This document shows positions 56,946 through 64,000 of a stretch of 64,000 nt of DNA, piece after piece; position 1 is the first letter of the stretch; every line of letters begins with the position of its first letter. Made by a program: the position numbers and the translations under genes. Location of the stretch: positions 248,174,124 through 248,238,123 of the forward strand of contig NC_061514.1 in assembly GCF_022539505.1 (NCBI RefSeq), read 5' to 3'. Origin of the DNA: Lolium rigidum (taxonomy: Eukaryota > Streptophyta > Magnoliopsida > Poales > Poaceae). Under the pieces are notes generated by a model. The model saw only the letters and a list, made by a program, of their open reading frames with translations, was not told the origin of the DNA and did not search any database.

Positions 56946-58972
56946 GTGGCCGAGGCCAACAAGTCGAAGCAAGGTTTTATGTGCTGTCCATGTCTAAAAT
57001 GTAAGAACGAGAAGGATTACTCTTGCTCAAGAGACATTAAGAGCCACCCGCTTCGGTTTGGATTCATGTCCAGCTATAATGTTTGGACCAAGCACGGAGA
57101 AGAAGGGGTTATGATGGAAGACGGCGATGAGGAAGAAGATAATGATGACCAAGTACCGATCTATGTTCTCCGAATGCTTTGATACCGCAATGGACGACAA
57201 TGAAGAAGAAGGAGGTGAAGAACAGGCATCGGATGATCCCGTTGATGATGATCTTCGTCGGGCCATTTCGATGCAAGAAGAGACTGTGGCACGGATAAGG
57301 AGAGGTTGCGGTTCGACAAGATGTTAGAGGACCACCACAAATTGTTGTACCCGGGTTGTGAAGATGGGCATAGAAAGCTGGGTAGCATATTGGAATTGCT
57401 GAAATGAAAGGCGAGAGGTCGGTGTGATCGACTCGGGATTTGAGAAATTGATGATAATATTAAAGAAGTCTGTTTCCAAGAAATAATGAATTGCCCGTCG
57501 GTACATATGAAGCAAAGAAGCTTGTCTCGCCCTCTAGGATTAGATGTGCGGAAGATACATGCATGCATTAATGATCGTATCCTCTACCGCGGTGAGAAGT
57601 ACGAGAATTTGAATAAATGCCCGATATGTGGTGCATTGCGGTATAAGATCAGAAAAGATGACCCTGGTGATGTTGAGGGCGAGCCACCCGGGAAGAGGGT
57701 TCCTGCGAAGGTGATGTGGTATGCTCCAATAATACCACGGTTGAAACGTTTGTTCAGAAACAAAGAGCATGCCAAGTTGTTGCGATGGCACATGGAAGAA
57801 CGTAAGAAAGACGCGATGTTGAGGCACCCCGCCGATGGTCGGCGGTGGAGAAACATCGGGAGAGAGTTTCCGGATTTTGCGAGGTGAGGCAAGGAACTTA
57901 TACTTTGGTCTAAGTACGGATGGCATGAATCCTTTTGGGGAGCGAGCTGCAGTCACAGCACCTGGCCCGTGACTCTATGTATCTACAACCTTCCTCCTTG
58001 GTTGTGCATGAAGCGGAAGTTCATTATGATGCCAGTGCTTATCCAAGGCCCAAAGCAACCGGGCAACGACATTGATGTGTACCTAAGACCATTAGTCGAT
58101 GAACTTTTGGAGTTGTGGACCAAACCAGGTGTACGTGTGTGGGATGAGCACACGGAGCAAGAATTTGACCTACGAGCGTTGCTATTCGTAACCATCAATG
58201 ATTGGCCTGCTCTCGGTAACATTTCGGGACGGACGAACAAAGGATACAATGCATGCACACACTGTTTAGATGAGACTGAAAGTAAATATTTGGGAAAAAG
58301 CAGAAAAGTTGTGTACCCGTTCAATCGTCGTTTCCTTCCGCGCAAGCATCCCTTAAGGAAAAAAGGCAAGCATTTCGATGGCGAGGCAGACCGCCGTCCG
58401 AAGCCTGTCCCCTGTAGTGGTGCTGATATATTTGACATGGTCAAGGATTTAAATGTTATCTTTGGAAAGGGTCCAGGCAGTCGACCTGTTCCGAAAGACG
58501 ATGACGGACACGCGCCCATGTGGAAGAAGAAATCTATTTTCTGGAGCTAGAATATTGGAAAGTCCCGGAAGTCCGCTCTCGCAATCGACGTGATGCACCT
58601 GACCAAGAATCTTTGTGTGAATATTCTAGGTTTTACGGGCGTGTATGGAAAGACAAAAGATACAACGAAGCACGGGAGGACCGGGAACTTCATAAAGGAC
58701 GAAACGGCAATCATCCAGGGCAGTTTGTAGGGCCTGCCAGCTATGCTCTTACCAAACAAGAGAAGGAGATCTTTTTTGAAGCCCTATTCAGTATCAAGGT
58801 TCCGTCTGGTTTCTCGTCGAATATAAAGGGGATAGTAAATATGAAGGAGAAAAAATTCCAACCAAAGGAACACGCACTAGGAATCGCGGAGGAACTGGCG
58901 GGACTTTTGATTAAAGATGTACTAAACAACAAAGGCTTGTTTAGTCCAAATAGATGCTCTACCTCCAAATAG
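56946..58972 (+). pseudogene. TNP2-type CACTA transposase, broken and 3' truncated
   Basis: The pieces in order are an N-terminal Transpos_assoc-like segment (56946-57182) with CCPCLKCKNEKDYS and FGFMSSYNVWTKHGE, then an acidic linker. A segment at 57486-57887 has NKCPICGALRYK and KVMWYAPIIPRLKRLFRN. The core (57969-58550) has GPKQPGNDIDVYLRPLVDEL, HTEQEFDLRALLFVTINDWPALGN, ACTHCLDET and the FNRRFLPRKHP block. A following segment (58520-58972) ends shortly after the GLLIKDVLNNKG region. Stops and frame changes separate all the pieces, for example near 57182, 57410, 57886 and 58550. The C-terminal third of the usual protein is missing, so no active transposase can come from this copy. Confidence 0.85.
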
Positions 58973-59250
58973 ACGGTCGTTAGTACCGCTTGTCGATCGT
59001 GAGCTAAATGTATATATATATGTAAGGGCTACATGTAAAGAGGAATCGACTTTTGCTTCCAACATTTGTTTGATCGATCTATATATATATATATTGAATG
59101 AACGTGTACAATTTCTAGTAGCGTACAAATATATGCAACTTTTATTTTCGAACGAAAAAAATGATATAACAGGCGGTCGGTGGCGGGGGAGGGGTGCTGC
59201 ACCCCTCAAACCCTAAAGCAGAAGCGTTGTGCGCGCGCCACGTAGAGGGT

Positions 59251-59456
59251 CTTTTGTCGCGGGTGGTAATACCGCCCGCGACAAAGGGCCTGTGCCCTGC
59301 GCGCCAGGCGGCTGCCACGTGGTGGACCTTATGTCGCGGGTCGTAAGTGACCCGGGATAAAAGACCTCCCTTTTATCGCGCCTTGCTTGTCGCGGCTGGC
59401 CGCCCGCGACAAAAGGCCCTAACCACCCGGATCAAAAGGCCTGTTTTCCACTAGTG
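59251..59456. repeat. Right subterminal and terminal repeats of the CACTA element
   Basis: The palindromic TGTCGCGGG repeats recur in mirror order, ending in the terminal repeat CCTGTTTTCCACTAGTG. Some copies are decayed (ATGTCGCGGGTCGTAAGTGA at 59331-59350). Confidence 0.85.
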
Positions 59457-60560
59457 GCCCCTCTGCAGGGAGCTTATTACTACGTGGATCATCTCTACAT
59501 GCAAGACCAGAACTCCAATACGTTCTTCTCCAAGGGTGAACCATGCTCGTGCACGTGCTTCTGCAGCAGCCTCGTCAAGCTCGCCTTGTGCGTCTGCCGC
59601 TCAGCCCCATGGCAACCCAGACGTCTACAACGGGAGCCTGTCAGTCCTCGTCGATCTTACATGCTGCATCAGCCGCTCCGCTCGTCTTGAGGACGTAGTC
59701 CCGTATCGTCATTCGGCAAGCAGGGCGACGTTACCCTATTGCTGTCGCCCCTCCGTACAACAGACGCCAACGGACGGGTCGGGGCGGGGCGGAGCAGGCC
59801 AATGAGGGACGTATCGGGACGGAGGTTGCCGGCCAAGGAGGAGCAAGGCTGTGACCGTGCGCCGGCGTCAGGCGCATGTCTCCGTGATCCGGCGTGCGGT
59901 AGGCTGTGGCGGCTGCGGCCACCACACCGAAGCCATGTCTGCAGCGTGTTAGGGGGGCACTAACGCATCCATGATCAAGTCCGCGACGACGACCATGGCA
60001 CAGACATGAAATTTCTTCATCTCGTCTTCTTTCCAGTGGATGGAGTGTCCTCGTTTGTTTTCTCTGTCGCTTCGTGGAGACAAAGCAATCGCGCTGCCAC
60101 GGCCGTCGTGCTCTGCCACGTTCTGGCACTTACGCGAGCGCGAGAAGGACGTCCGTCTTGGGCGCTGTCCGGCAGGAGGCAGCCATCGGCGCCTCCATCA
60201 ACTGTTTCTCCGCGCGTGTCTGCCGAAGACCTAATTAATCGATTTTTCTCGCAATACATTGCCACGAGCTAATCAAGCTCAACCGAGCACATATATATTG
60301 GCCAGCTAGCTAGCTTCGTTCGGATGCGCTGCTAGCTAGATTCGTTCGGATGGGACTCTGCTCGTTGGCGACCAACGTGTGCTGCGAGGATAGCTAGCTA
60401 GGCTCGTTTGGATGGGACTCTCATTATTGTTGGCTACCAACGTGTGCTGGGAGGACTACCTTTGGCTGGCGGGGATGAACCAAATTTAACAGATGAAGGC
60501 ACGACGGACGAAAATTTACTGGACGGACCGAACCAAGGAAACGTTAGCCCCTTTATTATT
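59457..60560. other. GC-rich flank, no supported gene; contains a tandem repeat
   Basis: Frames exist on both strands (59454-59690, 59536-59805, 59731-60129 minus, 60006-60272) but none shows a domain. A near-duplicate of about 50 bases built on GGATGGGACTCT and CCAACGTGTGCTG occurs at 60342-60391 and 60404-60455, next to several CTAGCTAG words. The sequence may be a target gene remnant interrupted by the CACTA element. Confidence 0.35.
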
Positions 60561-61590
60561 ACACCTCTCCCAAGGGAGACCGGATGGACTACGTCCTACA
60601 GATCCACTTCGCCGCATCCAACAATGTGGCGGAGTACGAGGCGCTCATCCACGGGCTGAAGCTGGCCAAGGAGATAGGCGTGCGTCGCATTCTTTGCTTC
60701 GGCGACTCCGACTTGGTCATACAGCAAGCATCCGGCGACTGGGACGCGAAGGACGCCAACATGGCCTCATACCGCTTCCACGTCCAGCAGCTGTCCGGTT
60801 TCTTCGATGGTTGTGAATTCCATCACGTGCCGCGAGCAAACAACAAGGCGGCTGACGCGCTGTCCAAGATAGGCTCAACCCGGCAAGCAATTCCGCCGGG
60901 CGTTGCCTTGGCGCATCTGCGGAAGCCGTCCATCATACCGTCACCGGACTCGGATTCCATATTCGTGCCGGCTGACCCGGGGGCTCCTCAGCCGAACCCG
61001 GGGGCTTCGTCGCCCAAGTCGGGGGCTTCTCAGCCGAACCCGCCGGCTCCACAGCCGAACCCGGGGGCTTCTCAGTCCAACCCGGGGGCTCCTCAGCCGA
61101 ACCCGGGGGCTTCTCAGTCCAACCCGGGGGCTTCACAGCCGAACCCGGCGACCATGCAGTCGAACCCGGAAGCTCCGAAGATGGAGGCCCTGATAGTCAG
61201 CGTGTTTGAAATAAAATGCGTACCATCATGGGCACAAGAATTCCTCTCCTACCTCACCGACGGTGTGCTGCCCAATGACAGGGTTCAAGCCAGGCAGATT
61301 GAGAGAAGGGCCAAGGCCTATACCATCATCAACCACGAGCTGTACAAACGCAGCGTAAGTGGGGTGCTCCAGCGGTGCGTCGAGCCGGCTGAAGGGATTG
61401 AACTCCTACGGGAAATCCATCAGGGAGAGTGCGGCCACCACGCCTCCTCCAGAGCCATAGTGGCCAAAGCTTTCCGGCCCGGTTTTTACTGGCCGACTGC
61501 GCTCAGGGACGCAGAAGAACTGGTGAAGAAGTGCAATGGCTGCCAGCGCTTCGCTAAGAAAAGGCACTCGCCGGCTTCCGCCTTGAAGAC
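60560..61590 (+). pseudogene. Tat-type Gypsy RNase H and integrase zinc-finger fragment
   Basis: An open frame of about 340 codons begins inside an RNase H domain (SPKGDR, YVLQIHFAASNNVAEYEALI, FGDSDLVIQQ with the catalytic D, RANNKAADALSKIG). This is followed by a repeat-rich hinge of PNPGAPQ/SNPGASQ units (60978-61175) and an integrase HHCC zinc-binding domain (HQGECGHHASS ... CNGCQRFAKK, about 61410-61560). A second, archaeal-type RNase H before the integrase is a Tat/Ogre-lineage trait. The frame is open to the cut at 61590, where a B-type LTR begins. Upstream RT sequence is absent and the downstream integrase core is lost or lies outside the window. Confidence 0.82.
60978..61175 (+). repeat. 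In-frame 24-bp tandem repeats in the Tat hinge
   Basis: About eight units of 24 bp (CCGAACCCGGGGGCTTCTCA and following, with CCGAAC/TCCAAC variation) encode eight-residue P/N/G/A/S/Q repeats. The frame is kept throughout. Confidence 0.85.
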
Positions 61591-63295
61591 TGATGTCTAC
61601 GGGAGCTTCTATTCTTGTAGACAGTGTTGGGCCTCCAAGAGCAGAGGTTTGTAGAATAGCAGCAAGTTTCCCTTAAGTGGATCACCCAAGGTTTATCGAT
61701 CTCAGGGAGGAAGAGGTCAAAGATATCCCTTTCATGCAACCCTGCAACCACAAAGCAAGAAGTCTCTTGTGTCCCCAACACACCTAATAGGTGCACTAGT
61801 TCGGCGAAGAGATAGTGAAATACAGGTGGTATGAATAAGTAGTAGCAACGGCACCGGAAAAGTGCTTTGCCCAGGACGGTAAACAAGCAGTAGTAACGCA
61901 GCGAGTAGTAACGCGATAAAACAATGAAACAAGCAGCGATAGCGATATTTAAGAACAAGGCCTAGGGATTACACTTTCACTAGTGGACACTCTCAACATT
62001 GATCACATAACAGAATAGATAAATGCATACTCTACACTCTTGTTGGGTGATGAACACATTGCGTAGGATTACACGAACCCTCAATGCCGGAGTTAACAAG
62101 CTCCACAATAATGCTCATATTTTAGTAACCTTTAGTGTAAGATAGATCAAAAGACTAAACCAAGTACTAACATAGCATGCACACTGTCACCTTCATGCAT
62201 ATGTAGGAGGAATAGATCACATCAATATTATCATAGCAATAGTTAACTTCGCAATCTACAAGAGATCATGATCATAGCATAAACCAAGTACTAACACGGT
62301 GCACACACTGTCACCTTTACACACGTGCAGGAGGAATAAAACTACTTTAATAACACATCACTAGAGTAGCACATAGATAAATTGTGATACAAAACATATT
62401 GCAATCATAAAGAGATATAAATAAGCACCTCACTATGCCATTCAACAGCGAATAAGTATTCTGTGAAATATAGCCTAAGAGACCCACACGGTGCACACAC
62501 TGTCACCTTTACACACGTGGGACAAGGAGTCTCCGGAGATCACATAAGTAAAACTCACTTGACTAGCATAATGACATCTAGATTACAAGCATCATCATAT
62601 GAATCTCAATCATGTAAGGCAGCTCATGAGATTATTGTATTGAAGTACATAGGAGAGAGATGAACCACATAGCTACCGGTACAGCCCCGAGCCTCGATGG
62701 AGAACTACTCCCTCCTCATGGGAGCAGCAGCGGTGATGAAGATGGCGGTGGAGATGGCAGCGGTGTCGATGGAGGAGCCTTCCGGGGCACTTCCCCGCTC
62801 CGGCGGCGTGCCGGAACGGAGACTCCCTGTCCCCCAGATCTTGGCTTCGCGATGGCGGCGGCTCTGGAAGGTTTTCCGTATCGTGGTTTTTCCGCCTCAG
62901 GGGTTTCGCGACGGAGGCTTTATATAGGCGAAGAGGCGGCGCAGGAGGGTCAAAGGGGTGGCCACACCGTATGGCGGCGCGGCCAGGGCCTGGGCCGCGC
63001 CGGCCTATGGTCTGGGGGCCCAGGGCCCCCCCTCTGGTCCTTCCCGGGTGTTCTGGATGCTTCCGGTGAAAATAGGAACCTGGGTCTTCGTTTCGTCCAA
63101 TTCCGAGAATATTTCGTTACTAGGATTTCTGAAACCAAAAACAGCAAAAAACAGGAACTGGCACTTCGGCATCTTGTTAATAGGTTAGTTCCAGAAAATG
63201 CACGAATATGACATAAAGTGTGCATAAAACATGTAGGTATCATCAATAATATGGCATAGAACATAAGAAATTATCGATACGTCGGAGACGTATCA
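61591..63295 (-). repeat. 3' LTR of a B-type Athila element
   Basis: This 1,705-bp LTR matches 190-1882 and 10813-12516. It begins TGATGTCTACG on the plus strand and ends CGTATCA. The five bases before it (AAGAC, 61586-61590) should reappear at the element's other end outside the window. On the minus strand TATATAAA lies near 62927-62920. Confidence 0.9.
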
Positions 63296-64000
63296 AGCAT
63301 CCCCAAGCTTAGTTCTGCTCGTCCCGAGCGAGGTAAAACGATAACAAAGATAATTTCCGAAGTGATATGCCATCATAACCTTGATCATACTATTTGTAAA
63401 CATATGTAGTGGATGCAGCGATCAAAACAATGGTAATGACATGAGAAAACAAGTGAATCATATAGCAAAGACTTTTCATGAATAGTACTTCAAGACAAGT
63501 ATTAATAAGTCTTGCATAAGAGTTAACTCATAAAGCAATAAATCAAAGTAAAGATATTGAAGCAACACAAAGGAAGATTAAGTTTCAGCGGTTGCTTTCA
63601 ACTTGTAACATGTATATCTCATGGATAATTGTCAACATAGAGTAATATAACAAGTACAATATGCAAGTATGTAGGAATCAATGCACGGTTCACACAAGTG
63701 TTTGCTTCTTGAGGTGGAGAGAGATAGGTGAACCGACTCAACATAAAAGTAAAGAGAATGGTCCTTCAAAGAGGAAAGCATCGATTGCTATATTTGTGCT
63801 AGAGCTTTTATTTTGAAAACATGAAACAATTTTGTCAACGGTAGTAATAAAGCATATGAGTTATGTACATTATATCTTACAAGTTGCAAGTCTCATGCAT
63901 AGTATACTAATAGTGCCCGCACCTTGTCCTAATTAACTTGGACTACCGGATCTTTGCAATGCACATGTTTTGACCAAGTGTCACAATGGGGTACCTCCAT
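63296..64000 (-). mobile_element. Interior of the B-type element leaving the window
   Basis: It starts with the reverse polypurine tract (AGCATCCCCAAGCTTAG, 63296-63312) and follows the 3' interior of element A/D, including the alternative cassette beginning near 63830 (TTTGTCAACGGTAGTAATAA). The element continues beyond 64000; no coding frame is seen here. Confidence 0.8.

Larger units (their letters stand above)
56360..59456. mobile_element. CACTA (En/Spm-type) DNA transposon, internally deleted
   Basis: The termini CACTAGTGGAAAACAGG (56360-56376) and its reverse complement (59440-59456) are perfect. The 3-bp target duplication is GCC (56357-56359 and 59457-59459). Both subterminal regions carry palindromic repeats built on TTTTGTCGCGGG...CCCGCGACAAAA (56481-56519, 56541-56579, 59251-59287, 59328-59363). 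The interior encodes a broken TNP2-type transposase on the plus strand. Its length of 3.1 kb is short for an autonomous grass CACTA, so it is a deletion derivative. Confidence 0.93.

Noticed and set aside
59536..60272. Several GC-rich frames on both strands
   Set aside because: High GC lowers stop frequency on every frame; none carries a motif or a plausible start context with a promoter.
60978..61175. CRISPR-like array
   Set aside because: The units are contiguous, without spacers, in frame, and sit inside a retroelement polyprotein of a plant.

Overview
The window looks like a repeat-dense chromosome segment from a large grass genome. I would place it in the Pooideae (the oat, ryegrass, wheat and barley group) but cannot name the species. 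The reasons are nested Gypsy LTR retrotransposons of several lineages, a CACTA DNA transposon, a Stowaway MITE, Helitron-like ends, a LINE tail and one GC-rich, apparently intronless plant AAA-ATPase gene. The nesting was resolved by reading LTR ends, primer-binding sites, polypurine tracts and target-site duplications directly. Family names (Athila, Tat/Retand, Reina, TNP2) come from recalled protein and terminus motifs, not from a search.
Left block, 1-23700. A Tat-type Gypsy leader/gag (1-189 and 12517-12851) is split by a minus-strand, non-autonomous Athila-type element (B, 190-12516, duplication GACGT). B is itself split by a minus-strand, gag-only element (C, 3703-9291, duplication AGCTT). 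A second Athila-type element (A, from 12852) then breaks the same Tat gag. It runs to a 100-N gap (18628-18727), beyond which the same A element and Tat gag come back in inverted orientation (18728-22267), this time without the B insertion.
Gene island, about 23700-29346. It holds one host gene, a BCS1/ASD-type AAA-ATPase (25115-26639) with a TATA box and one apparent frameshift. Next come a duplicated 3' flank with a Stowaway MITE in one copy, a CACTA-like end fragment and the 3' part of a LINE.
Right block, 29347-64000. An inverted pair of D-type Athila LTRs and the D interior lead to a second 100-N gap (33943-34042). After the gap are the 3' end of an A-type element, a Tat protease/RT fragment, a D-type element with gag and protease only (37745-42426), a low-copy stretch with Helitron-like ends, and a second gag-only element (C2, 46882-54109, duplication CGTAC). 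These are followed by a Reina-like integrase/chromodomain relic, a CACTA element (56360-59456, duplication GCC), a Tat RNase H/integrase fragment, and the 3' LTR of a B-type element leaving the window.
How the parts relate: apart from the AAA-ATPase, almost everything is mobile DNA. The non-autonomous families presumably rely on enzymes from related autonomous elements. Two extra reading frames stand out: a 244-codon membrane-segment protein that replaces gag-pol in A and B, and an acidic protein encoded antisense to gag in C and C2. Copies of the same repeat differ again and again by one-base insertions at CAG/CTG sites, which looks like a consensus-calling artefact and may explain many of the frameshifts.
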